Positions 1 to 7,210 of a stretch of 64,000 nucleotides of DNA are shown in pieces. The notes below the pieces were generated by a model. It saw only the letters and a program-made list of their open reading frames with translations, ran no database searches and had not been told where the DNA came from. The position numbers and the translations under genes were made by a program. The first letter of the stretch is position 1, and the number at the start of each line of letters is the position of its first letter. Source of the DNA: Mycobacterium sp. E787 (GTDB lineage: Bacteria > Actinomycetota > Actinomycetes > Mycobacteriales > Mycobacteriaceae); NCBI RefSeq assembly GCF_001668725.1, contig NZ_LZKL01000095.1, positions 186,001-250,000 on the forward strand. Reading direction: 5' to 3'.

Positions 1-115
1 GATCGACGAATTTTCACGAATCCGAATGTGATCAACGTCGCCGGTGAACACGCTGCCAGCGGCGCATCGGGACCTTCACCGAGCAGTAGCTTGACCAATC
101 AGGAGGTTCGGGAGC

Positions 116-370
116 GTGTTGTCCCGTGCAGCTTTCGTCGCCGCGGCCATCGTGCTGGCCGCCATCGGCTCCGCCACACCGGCTCACTCGTCACCCGGCG
201 GCGGTTGTCATACCGCCGCATCCGGTGATTGCGTGCCGTATCCGCAACACGGCGGCCCGCAGCCGCCCGACGCCACCGCCCAATGTGCGGACGGAAGCTG
301 GTCGTTCAGCGAGCATCCGCACTCGAGTGGGACGTGCCATGGGCATGGCGGGGTGCAGCGGTACTTGTAG
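116..370 (+). CDS. Small secreted DUF3761 protein
   Basis: 84-residue exported protein of unknown function. The GTG start sits nine bases after a perfect AGGAGG at 101-106. Residues 1-25 are a typical Sec signal peptide: a short basic start, the hydrophobic run AAFVAAAIVLAAIG, then an ATPAHS cleavage region. The mature part has four cysteines and ends in a CADGSWS...SGTCHGHGGVQRYL pattern, which I recognise as DUF3761, a family common in actinobacterial secreted proteins. The cysteines probably form disulphides outside the cell (inference). It converges on mntH with only 12 bases between the two genes. Nothing gene-like is visible in bases 1-100. Confidence 0.75.
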   Translation: MLSRAAFVAAAIVLAAIGSATPAHSSPGGGCHTAASGDCVPYPQHGGPQPPDATAQCADGSWSFSEHPHSSGTCHGHGGVQRYL

Positions 371-382
371 CGGCGATGCGTG

Positions 383-1609
383 CTAACCGGCGGCGGTCAG
401 CCAGATCAGCGCCAGGTTGAGCAGGCTGACCGTCACGGCGACCGCCCAGCCGATCACCGTCGTGACGCGATGGTTGGCGTCGCTGCCCATCAATTCGCGG
501 TTGCTGGTCAGCCTGACCAGCGGAAGCACCGCGAACGGGATGCCGAACGAGAGCACGACCTGCGACAACACCAGCGCACGGGTCGGGTCGAAACCGAGCG
601 CCAGGATCGCCACCGCCGGGCACAGCGTCAGCAGCCGGCGCACGAGCATGGGAATCGACCGGTGCAGCAATCCCTGCATGATCATGGCGCCGGCGTAGGC
701 GCCCACCGACGACGACGCCAGGCCGGACGCCAGCAACCCGACCGCGAACAACACCGCGATCAGCGGCCCCAGGGTGGCGTGAACCGCGGTGTAGGCGCCC
801 TCGATCGACGCGGTCTCCTGGCGGCCTTGCAAGTTGATCGCCGCGACCAGCAGCATCGCCGCATTCACGGTGCCGGCGACGGCCATCGCCAGCACCACGT
901 CCACGCGGGTGACGCGCAGCAGCCAGCGGCGGTCACGGCCGGGTTCGGGATGCCCGTGCCGGTCCAGGACGAGGCCGGAGTGCAGGTAGACCGCGTGCGG
1001 CATCACGGTGGCACCGAGGATGGCCGCGGCGAGCAGCACGCTTTCGGTGCCCCGGAAACGCGGCACCAATCCACTCAGCACGGCGTCGGGTGGCGGCGTG
1101 GCGACGAAGAAACTGGCCGCGAACCCGATGGCGATGACGAGCAGCAAGCCGGTGATCACCCGCTCGAAGAGCAGCTGTCCGCGACGGTCTCTGATCATCA
1201 GCAGCAGCAACGACACCGCCCCGGTGATGATCCCGCCGAGCGGCAGCGGCAGGCCGAACAGGATGTGCAGGGCGATGGCCCCGCCGATCACTTCGGCCAC
1301 ATCGGTTGCCATGGCGGTGATTTCGGCCTGCGCCCAGAAGGTCAGCCGCAGCGGGCGGCTCATCCCCTTGCCGATGGCCGCGGGCAGCGACCGTCCCAGC
1401 ACCAGCCCGAGCTTCGCCGACAGGTACTGCACCAGGCCCGCGACCACGTTGGCGACGACGATGACCCACAGCAGCAGGTAACCGAACTGTGTTCCGGCGC
1501 TGACATTGGCGGCGACGTTGCCGGGGTCGACGTACGCGATCGCGGCGACGAACGCCGGCCCGAGCAGGTACCAGCTCGACCTCAGCGAGGCTTGGGTGCC
1601 CTGCGCCAA
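383..1609 (-). CDS. mntH: Nramp-family Mn(2+)/H+ symporter MntH
   Basis: Proton-coupled divalent metal importer of the inner membrane, the Rv0924c counterpart. The Nramp signature DPGN lies in helix 1 (AYVDPGNVAAN, near residue 25) and the helix-6 MPH motif is present (VMPHAVYLHSG). About eleven hydrophobic segments follow. The chosen start is TTG at 1609. The reading frame stays open upstream (NFFIREQGSRVGR) to a stop at 1652-1654, and the H37Rv protein, as I remember it, has similar extra N-terminal residues, so the true start could be a little further upstream. A DtxR/IdeR-like palindrome at 1647-1665 lies 38-56 bases before the TTG. Manganese- or iron-responsive repression is therefore likely. 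Confidence 0.92.
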   Translation of the reverse strand: MAQGTQASLRSSWYLLGPAFVAAIAYVDPGNVAANVSAGTQFGYLLLWVIVVANVVAGLVQYLSAKLGLVLGRSLPAAIGKGMSRPLRLTFWAQAEITAMATDVAEVIGGAIALHILFGLPLPLGGIITGAVSLLLLMIRDRRGQLLFERVITGLLLVIAIGFAASFFVATPPPDAVLSGLVPRFRGTESVLLAAAILGATVMPHAVYLHSGLVLDRHGHPEPGRDRRWLLRVTRVDVVLAMAVAGTVNAAMLLVAAINLQGRQETASIEGAYTAVHATLGPLIAVLFAVGLLASGLASSSVGAYAGAMIMQGLLHRSIPMLVRRLLTLCPAVAILALGFDPTRALVLSQVVLSFGIPFAVLPLVRLTSNRELMGSDANHRVTTVIGWAVAVTVSLLNLALIWLTAAG

Positions 1610-1646
1610 CCTGCCGACCCTCGATCCCTGTTCCCGAATAAAAAAG

Positions 1647-1665
1647 TTAGGTTAGTCGAACCGGA
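1647..1665. promoter_or_regulatory. DtxR-family (MntR/IdeR-type) operator before mntH
   Basis: TTAGGTTAGTCGAACCGGA agrees at 15 of 19 positions with the IdeR box TTAGGTTAGGCTAACCTAA. The left half is perfect and the right half keeps AACC. It sits in the short leader of mntH, a known target of the DtxR-family regulator MntR in mycobacteria. Which regulator (MntR or IdeR) uses it cannot be told from the sequence. Confidence 0.65.
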
Positions 1666-1785
1666 TGTCCGCCGAGGTCAGCGGGGCGTCCGCGGCGTCG
1701 TCGTCGAGGCTCCGCCGACCGCGTTGCTGTGGGACAAAAGGTTAAGGGCGTTGGGTGTGAAACACCCGGAGGGGCGGGTGGGAAA

Positions 1786-2862
1786 TCAACTCGGGAGGTA
1801 CAGCCCCCGGCCGGTGACCAACGGCAGGTCGAGGGTCGTCACGATGCCCGGCGGCGCGGCGACCACCGCGGGAATCGCGTTGACCACCCGCATCGCGGTG
1901 GCGACCAGCCCGGCGTGATTGTGGTCGCCCAGGCGGCTGCTCAGGCAGATATCCATGGCGTACGACGGTTCGCCGGTGATCTCGATGCGGTAGGAACCGC
2001 CCGGCTGGGCGGGCTGCGGCCAGTCGGGGCACAGATCCTCGCGCAACCGGGTGACGTGTTCCAGGACGACGACGGGGTCGCCGTCGACCATGCCGAACAC
2101 CTCGAACCGCAGGGCCGCGGCGGTGCCCTTGGGGATATGACCCGACGCGATGTCGAAGTCCTCGGGCGCCGGCTCGCGGATGTACTCCTCGGCGACGTTG
2201 TCGAGCTCGATGCCCAGGCCGGCGGCCAGTTGCCGGATCACCGATCCCCACGCCAGGCTGAGCACGCCGGTCTGCAGCAGCATAGGGATTTCGTCGAGCG
2301 GCTTACCGAACCCCATCACGTCGAACATGACCACGGCACTGTCGTAGGTCGCGTAGTCGACGATCTCCATGCATCGGATCTGCTGGATGTTCTGACAGGT
2401 GCCGGCCAGCGCGAGCGGCAGCAGGTCGTTGGCGAAACCCGGGTCGATGCCGTTGACGTACAGGCTGGAATTGCCTTCGCGCGCGGCATCTTCCAACGGC
2501 GCGATCAGCTCTTCGGGGACCACGTTCCACGGGTACTGGAGAAAGACCGGGCCGCTGCCGACGATGTTGATACCGGCCGCCAGGACGCGCCGATAGTCCT
2601 CCAGCGCCTCGGGCAGGCGGTTGTCGGCCATCGCGTTGTAGACCGCGCACCGGGGGCCGGTGGCCAGCACCGCGTCCAGGTCGGTGCTGGCCAGCACACC
2701 CGTCGGATCCGGGAGCCCGGCCAGCTCCGCCGCGTCCTTGCCGGCCTTGGCGTCCGAGGACACCCACACGCCGGTGAGCTCGAACTCCGGGTTGGTGATC
2801 AGCGCCTTGAGCGCGTGGACGCCGACGTTGCCGGTGCCCAACTGGACGACGGGTATGGCCAT
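1786..2862 (-). CDS. NAD(P)-binding DapB-fold oxidoreductase (Rv0926c-like)
   Basis: 358-residue protein resembling the 2,4-diaminopentanoate/dihydrodipicolinate reductase-like family. The N-terminal Rossmann fingerprint is VVQLGTGNVGVHAL (residues 5-18), followed by a catalytic-like domain rich in conserved Gly/Pro (NIVGSGPVF, NGIDPGFANDLLP). I chose ATG 2862 because AAGGGAG lies just upstream. The frame is open 17 codons further but that stretch has no ribosome site. The substrate is unknown. The next gene in the same direction is the SDR at 2957-3748, but an 18-bp perfect inverted repeat lies between them, so they may be separate transcripts. Confidence 0.8.
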   Translation of the reverse strand: MAIPVVQLGTGNVGVHALKALITNPEFELTGVWVSSDAKAGKDAAELAGLPDPTGVLASTDLDAVLATGPRCAVYNAMADNRLPEALEDYRRVLAAGINIVGSGPVFLQYPWNVVPEELIAPLEDAAREGNSSLYVNGIDPGFANDLLPLALAGTCQNIQQIRCMEIVDYATYDSAVVMFDVMGFGKPLDEIPMLLQTGVLSLAWGSVIRQLAAGLGIELDNVAEEYIREPAPEDFDIASGHIPKGTAAALRFEVFGMVDGDPVVVLEHVTRLREDLCPDWPQPAQPGGSYRIEITGEPSYAMDICLSSRLGDHNHAGLVATAMRVVNAIPAVVAAPPGIVTTLDLPLVTGRGLYLPS

Positions 2863-2886
2863 GGCGGGCTCCCTTTCGGTCAGACC

Positions 2887-2946
2887 GCGAGCAGACGCAA
2901 AAGCTCCCGACACGCCGCGCGTGGGAGGGCTTTTGCGTCTGCTCGC
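2887..2946. terminator. Long inverted repeat, probable terminator hairpin
   Basis: Arms GCGAGCAGACGCAAAAGC (2887-2904) and its exact reverse complement (2929-2946) form 18 paired bases. CTCCC/GGGAG extends them inward and the loop is GC-rich. It follows the SDR stop on the minus strand. A degenerate relative is at 36198-36256. The T-rich arm (GCTTTT) fits a transcription terminator, and it belongs to a recurring intergenic hairpin type. Confidence 0.6.
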
Positions 2947-2956
2947 GCGTCGCGGT

Positions 2957-3748
2957 TCACAGGTCCGGGACGGGGATGTCGAGGTTGGGGTAGGTGAGGC
3001 CGCCGTCGACCTCGAGAGTCTTGCCGGTCAGGAAGCTACCGGCGGGGGACGCCAAATAGACTGCGGCGGCGGCGATGTCGATGGGATCGCCGAGGCGGCG
3101 CATAGGCGTCACCTTCTCCATCGGCGCGCGCAGCTCCTCGTTCGAGGCCACCACGTCCAGCGCCGACGTCAGGATCGACCCCGGCGCGATGGCGTTGACC
3201 CGGATGCGTGGGCACAGGTCCAAGGCGGCGAGCCGGGTGTAGTGGGACAGCGCGGCTTTGGCGGTGCCGTAGGCGGCGAACCCACGCCCGGCCAGCCGGC
3301 CCATGGTGGACGTGATGTTGATGATGCTGCCGCCGCCGGAGTGCTCCAGCATCAACGGCACCGCCGCGATGGTGAGCGCGTGGGCGGTTGCCACGTTGAA
3401 GGTGAACGCCTCCTTGAGGTCCTTGGTCGAGGTGGTCAGCAGGGTGTTGGGCATGGTCCCGCCGACGTTGTTGACGACGATGTCTAGTTTCCCGAACGCC
3501 TCGACGGCCTGACCGGCCAACTCCGCGGTGGCGTCCGGGTGGGCCAGGTCGGCGGCGACGGCGTGGGCGCGGCGGCCGGTGGCACGGACCTGTTCGGCGA
3601 CGGCGTCCAGTTGAGATTGCGTGCGGGACGCGATGAGAACATCGGCGCCTGCCTCGGCGAAAGCCAGCGCGATGGCCGCACCGAGGCCGCGTCCGCCGCC
3701 GGTGATGACGGCGACTTTGTCGTCCAGCCGGAACCTGTCAAGGATCAT
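2957..3748 (-). CDS. Short-chain dehydrogenase/reductase (Rv0927c-like)
   Basis: 263-residue classical SDR, NAD(P)(H)-dependent. It shows the cofactor motif TGGGRGLG (residues 16-23), NNVGG (about 91-95), a serine in NITSTMG and the catalytic YGTAK. The C-terminus has the usual EVDGGLTYPN. The length is typical for the family. The substrate is unknown. A KstR-type palindrome lies 68-81 bases upstream (3816-3829), which would place the gene among sterol or lipid catabolic functions if real. It is divergent from the pstS3 operon across a 280-base regulatory gap that holds no other gene. Confidence 0.88.
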   Translation of the reverse strand: MILDRFRLDDKVAVITGGGRGLGAAIALAFAEAGADVLIASRTQSQLDAVAEQVRATGRRAHAVAADLAHPDATAELAGQAVEAFGKLDIVVNNVGGTMPNTLLTTSTKDLKEAFTFNVATAHALTIAAVPLMLEHSGGGSIINITSTMGRLAGRGFAAYGTAKAALSHYTRLAALDLCPRIRVNAIAPGSILTSALDVVASNEELRAPMEKVTPMRRLGDPIDIAAAAVYLASPAGSFLTGKTLEVDGGLTYPNLDIPVPDL

Positions 3749-3815
3749 TGCGGCCTCTCTGTTCGTGTCGTCGGCGACACGGTAGCAAACCCCGCCGACT
3801 CCATGACGGCATTTC

Positions 3816-3829
3816 TGAAACAGGTTCTA
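3816..3829. promoter_or_regulatory. KstR-type operator upstream of the SDR
   Basis: TGAAACAGGTTCTA fits the KstR consensus TnnAACnnGTTnnA at every fixed position. The flanking halves are less symmetrical than in the two perfect copies at 17620 and 37116. It is 68 bases upstream of the SDR start. One such match by chance in 64 kb is possible, so the call rests on its position. Confidence 0.45.
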
Positions 3830-3873
3830 GTTTGTCACACGGGCGCCGTGATGCAATGGCCTCGACGGGGCCA

Positions 3874-3895
3874 GTTGCACCCCTGTTCACCCGGT
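3874..3895 (+). promoter_or_regulatory. Actinobacterial Pho box (tandem 11-mers) before pstS3
   Basis: Two adjacent 11-base units, GTTGCACCCCT and GTTCACCCGGT, follow the GTTCACC-type direct-repeat pattern of actinobacterial PhoP/RegX3 binding sites. They lie about 135 bases before the pstS3 start. A possible -10 TACTGT is at 3935-3940. SenX3-RegX3 control under phosphate limitation is the obvious inference. Confidence 0.55.
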
Positions 3896-4028
3896 CACGA
3901 ATGCCGGACAGAATTCTCCGAACGTTAACCTTGTTACTGTTAGCTACAGGGCTGCGAGTGATGGCTGGTTGTCGCGCCGCAGCCTCCCGGCGGCGGCGGT
4001 GTTTCATCCCTACTGTTAAGGAAGCGAA

Positions 4029-5156
4029 TTGAAACTCAACCGATTTGGCGCCGCGATGGGTGTGCTGGCTAGCGCCGCGCTGGTGGTGTCCGGGTGTGGC
4101 AATGACAACAACAAATCAAGCGGTGGAGGTGCCTCCACGAGCGCGTCGGGGGGCGCCTCGGCGGGCCAGGTGAGTTGCGGCGGGAAGAAGACGTTGAAGG
4201 CCAGCGGCTCCACGGCCCAGGCCAACGCGATGACCCGCTTCGTCAACGCGTTCGAACAGGCCTGCCCGGGCCAGACCCTGAACTACACGGCGAATGGTTC
4301 CGGTGCCGGAATCAGCGAATTCAACGGCAACCAAACCGATTTCGGCGGGTCGGACTCGCCGTTGGCGCCCAACGAGTACACCGCGGCCCAGCAGCGCTGC
4401 GGCTCGCCGGCGTGGAACCTGCCGGTGGTGTTCGGCCCGATCGCGATCACCTACAACGTCAAGGGCGTGAGCTCGCTGAATCTGGACGGCCCCACCGCGG
4501 CGAAGATCTTCAACGGCGCCATCACCACCTGGAACGACCCGGCGATCGCGGGCCTGAACCCGGGAACCACCCTGCCGGCCGAGCCGATCCACGTGGTCTT
4601 CCGTAACGACCAGTCCGGCACCACCGACAACTTCCAGCACTACCTCGACGCGGCCTCCAACGGGGCGTGGGGCAAGGGCGCCGGGAAGACGTTCAACGGC
4701 GGCGTCGGCGAGGGCGCCAAGGGCAACGACGGCACCTCGGCCGCCATCAAGGCCACCGAGGGCTCGATCACCTACAACGAATGGTCGTTCGCCAAGGCCC
4801 AGAACCTGAACATGGCCAAGATCGTCACCTCGGCCGGCCCCGACGCGGTCGCCATCAGCGCCGACTCGGTCGGCAAGACGATCTCCGGCGCCACCGTCAA
4901 GGGGCAGGGCAACGACCTGGTGCTCGACACCAACTCTTTCTACAAGCCGACGCAGGCGGGCTCCTACCCGATCGTGCTGGCGACCTACGAGATCGTCTGC
5001 TCGAAGTATCCCGACTCCCAGGTCGGCACCGCCGTGAAGGCGTTCCTGCAGAGCACCATCGGCGCCGGCCAAAACGGCCTGGCCGACAACGGCTACATCC
5101 CGATTCCGGACTCGTTCAAGTCGAAGCTGTCGACCGCGGTCAACGCGATCGCGTGA
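4029..5156 (+). CDS. pstS3: Phosphate-binding lipoprotein PstS3
   Basis: Periplasmic-face phosphate receptor of the Pst ABC importer (Rv0928 counterpart), 375 residues. The TTG start at 4029 follows AAGGAAG. Residues 1-22 are a lipoprotein signal ending in the lipobox VVSGC, so Cys22 would be lipid-modified. A Ser/Gly/Asn-rich linker precedes the binding domain. Ligand motifs typical of PstS are visible: GSTAQANAM, TDFGGSDSPL and RNDQSGTTDNF, which contain phosphate-contacting Ser, Asp and Arg. It heads an operon with pstC2, whose frame opens at its stop codon. A Pho box lies upstream. Confidence 0.95.
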   Translation: MKLNRFGAAMGVLASAALVVSGCGNDNNKSSGGGASTSASGGASAGQVSCGGKKTLKASGSTAQANAMTRFVNAFEQACPGQTLNYTANGSGAGISEFNGNQTDFGGSDSPLAPNEYTAAQQRCGSPAWNLPVVFGPIAITYNVKGVSSLNLDGPTAAKIFNGAITTWNDPAIAGLNPGTTLPAEPIHVVFRNDQSGTTDNFQHYLDAASNGAWGKGAGKTFNGGVGEGAKGNDGTSAAIKATEGSITYNEWSFAKAQNLNMAKIVTSAGPDAVAISADSVGKTISGATVKGQGNDLVLDTNSFYKPTQAGSYPIVLATYEIVCSKYPDSQVGTAVKAFLQSTIGAGQNGLADNGYIPIPDSFKSKLSTAVNAIA

Positions 5157-5167
5157 TTCGGGACGTC

Positions 5168-6160
5168 ATGACCCGCGGAACGATCGCCAGTCCGTCGACG
5201 GGGGCTCCCCCCGTGCTGAAGGCGAGCGATCCGCACAAGGTGCAGCGGGGCGACCAACTGTTCAAGTTGGTCGCCGCCGCGGCCGGTTTGACGATCGTGA
5301 TCGCGATCGCGCTGATCGCGATCTTCCTGTTGATTCGCGCCGTGCCGTCGTTGCGTGCCAACCACGCGAATTTCTTCACCAGCGCCGAATTCAATACCAC
5401 CAAGGCGGACCACCTGGCGTTCGGTATCCGCGACCTGTTCATGGTCACGGTGCTGAGTTCGATAAGCGCATTGGTGATCGCGGTGCCGGTCGCGGTCGGG
5501 ATCGCGGTGTTCCTCACGCAATACGCGCCGAGAAGGCTCGCGCGGCCGTTCGGCGCGATGGTTGACCTGCTGGCCGCCGTGCCCTCGATCATTTTCGGGT
5601 TGTGGGGAATCTTCGTGCTGGCGCCCAAACTCGAACCCATCGCGGAATTCCTGAACCGCAACTTCGGCTGGATTTTCCTGTTCAAGCAGGGCAACGTTTC
5701 CCTGGCCGGCGGTGGCACGATTTTCACGGCCGGCATCGTGCTGTCGGTGATGATCCTCCCGATCATCACCTCGGTATCGCGGGAAGTGTTCCGGCAGACC
5801 CCACCCATGCAGATGGAAGCGGCGCAGGCCCTGGGCGCCACGAAGTGGGAGGTCATCCGGATGACCGTGCTGCCGTTCGGCCGCAGCGGTGTCATCGCGG
5901 CGTCGATGCTCGGGTTGGGCCGCGCGCTGGGCGAAACGGTGGCGGTGTTGATCATCCTGCGATCGGCCGCCCGCGCGGGCAGCTGGTCACTGTTCGACGG
6001 CGGGTACACGTTCGCCTCCAAGATCGCTTCCGCCGCAGCCGAGTTCAGCGAGCCGTTGCCCACCGGGGCCTACATCGCGGCTGGTTTTGCGCTGTTCGTC
6101 CTGACGTTCATCGTCAACGCGACCGCTCGCGCGATCGCGGGCGGGAAGGTGAACGGATGA
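5168..6160 (+). CDS. pstC2: Phosphate ABC permease PstC2
   Basis: Inner-membrane permease subunit of the high-affinity phosphate importer, 330 residues. Six or so hydrophobic helices are seen, beginning LTIVIAIALIAIFLLI. The EAA loop of ABC permeases that docks with the ATPase is at EAAQALGATKWEVIRMTVLP. I use ATG 5168, which follows GGGA. GTG 5153, which overlaps the pstS3 stop, is an alternative. Its stop codon lies in ATGA at 6157-6160. In most relatives the next gene would start at such an ATG, but here that frame is filled by a repeat and pstA1 starts 140 bases later. Confidence 0.93.
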   Translation: MTRGTIASPSTGAPPVLKASDPHKVQRGDQLFKLVAAAAGLTIVIAIALIAIFLLIRAVPSLRANHANFFTSAEFNTTKADHLAFGIRDLFMVTVLSSISALVIAVPVAVGIAVFLTQYAPRRLARPFGAMVDLLAAVPSIIFGLWGIFVLAPKLEPIAEFLNRNFGWIFLFKQGNVSLAGGGTIFTAGIVLSVMILPIITSVSREVFRQTPPMQMEAAQALGATKWEVIRMTVLPFGRSGVIAASMLGLGRALGETVAVLIILRSAARAGSWSLFDGGYTFASKIASAAAEFSEPLPTGAYIAAGFALFVLTFIVNATARAIAGGKVNG

Positions 6161-6180
6161 GCCGCGCCGGCGACGATGCA

Positions 6181-6300
6181 GTGGGGGCACTCCCCAGCTC
6201 CGCGGGGACCCCACCCGCTTGCGGGGGACGCAGCGATGAGGTGGGGGCACTCCCCAGCACCGCGGGGGCCCCACCCGCTTGCGGGGGAGAGTGGCGCGCA
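6181..6300 (+). repeat. Tandem 60-bp repeat between pstC2 and pstA1
   Basis: Two copies in exact 60-base register (6181-6240 and 6241-6300). The first 48 bases differ at only two positions. Each begins GTGGGGGCACTCCCCAGC and contains CCCGCTTGCGGGGGA. The element has internal hairpin potential (GTGGGG pairing with CCCCAC). A shorter relative is inside ligD at 10956-10982. The second copy supplies the GGGGAGAG used as the pstA1 ribosome site. Confidence 0.85.
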
Positions 6301-7202
6301 TGAGCATCGAAGCGCTTGACCTGCCGGTCAAACCGGACGTGTTCAGCCCCCTGAGCCTGAGGCGGCGGATCACCAACAACGCCGCGACGACGTTTTTCGT
6401 CGCCTCGTTCGTCGCGGCCCTGGTGCCGCTGGTCTGGGTGCTCGGGGTGGTGATCGCGCGGGGCTGGTACGCCGTCACCCGCTCGGGTTGGTGGACGCAC
6501 TCGCTGCGCGGCGTGCTGCCGGAGGAGTTTGCCGGCGGCGTGTACCACGCGCTGTACGGGACGCTGGTGCAGGCCGGGGTCGCGGGCCTGCTGTCGGTGC
6601 CGCTCGGGCTGATGACCGCGGTGTTCCTCGTCGAGTACGGCTCGGGCCGGCTGGTTCGGCTGACGACCTTCATGGTCGACGTGCTCGCCGGCGTGCCCTC
6701 GATCGTGGCGGCGCTGTTCATCTTCAGCCTGTGGATCGCCACGCTGGGTTTCCAGCAGAGCGCCTTCGCCGTGTCGTTGGCCTTGGTGTTGCTGATGTTG
6801 CCGGTGGTGGTGCGGTCCACCGAGGAGATGCTCAGGCTGGTGCCCGACGACCTGCGCGAGGCCAGCTACGCGCTCGGCGTCACCAAATGGAAGACGATCG
6901 TGCGGATCGTCATCCCGATCGCGATGCCCGGCATCGTCTCCGGAGTCTTGTTGTCGGTCGCGCGCGTCATCGGCGAAACGGCCCCGGTCCTGGTGCTGGT
7001 GGGCTACAGCCGCTCGATCAACCTCGACATGTTCCACGGCAACATGGCCTCGCTGCCGCTGCTGATCTACACCGAGCTCACCAACCCGGAGCACGCGGGT
7101 TTCCTGCGGATCTGGGGCGCGGCGCTGACCCTGATCATCATCGTCGCGGTGATCAACCTGGTGGCCGCGGCCTTCCGCTTCGTGTCGACCCGGCGGCGCT
7201 GA
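6300..7202 (+). CDS. pstA1: Phosphate ABC permease PstA1
   Basis: Second permease subunit of the Pst importer (Rv0930 counterpart), 300 residues, pairing with PstC2. Six hydrophobic helices, and the EAA-type loop REASYALGVTKWKTIVRIVIP. ATG 6300 is used because GGGGAGAG (6284-6291) precedes it and SIEALDLPVKP matches my memory of the H37Rv N-terminus. Earlier in-frame GTG/TTG codons lie inside the repeat. No pstB ATPase gene follows. The ATP-binding subunit must be encoded elsewhere (PstB or PhoT). Converges on mku with eight bases between. Confidence 0.93.
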   Translation: MSIEALDLPVKPDVFSPLSLRRRITNNAATTFFVASFVAALVPLVWVLGVVIARGWYAVTRSGWWTHSLRGVLPEEFAGGVYHALYGTLVQAGVAGLLSVPLGLMTAVFLVEYGSGRLVRLTTFMVDVLAGVPSIVAALFIFSLWIATLGFQQSAFAVSLALVLLMLPVVVRSTEEMLRLVPDDLREASYALGVTKWKTIVRIVIPIAMPGIVSGVLLSVARVIGETAPVLVLVGYSRSINLDMFHGNMASLPLLIYTELTNPEHAGFLRIWGAALTLIIIVAVINLVAAAFRFVSTRRR

Positions 7203-7210
7203 GAGCCGAC

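Noticed and set aside
380..1918. 512-codon plus-strand frame opposite mntH
   Set aside because: Gln/Arg/His-rich translation with no motifs, antisense to a clear Nramp gene.
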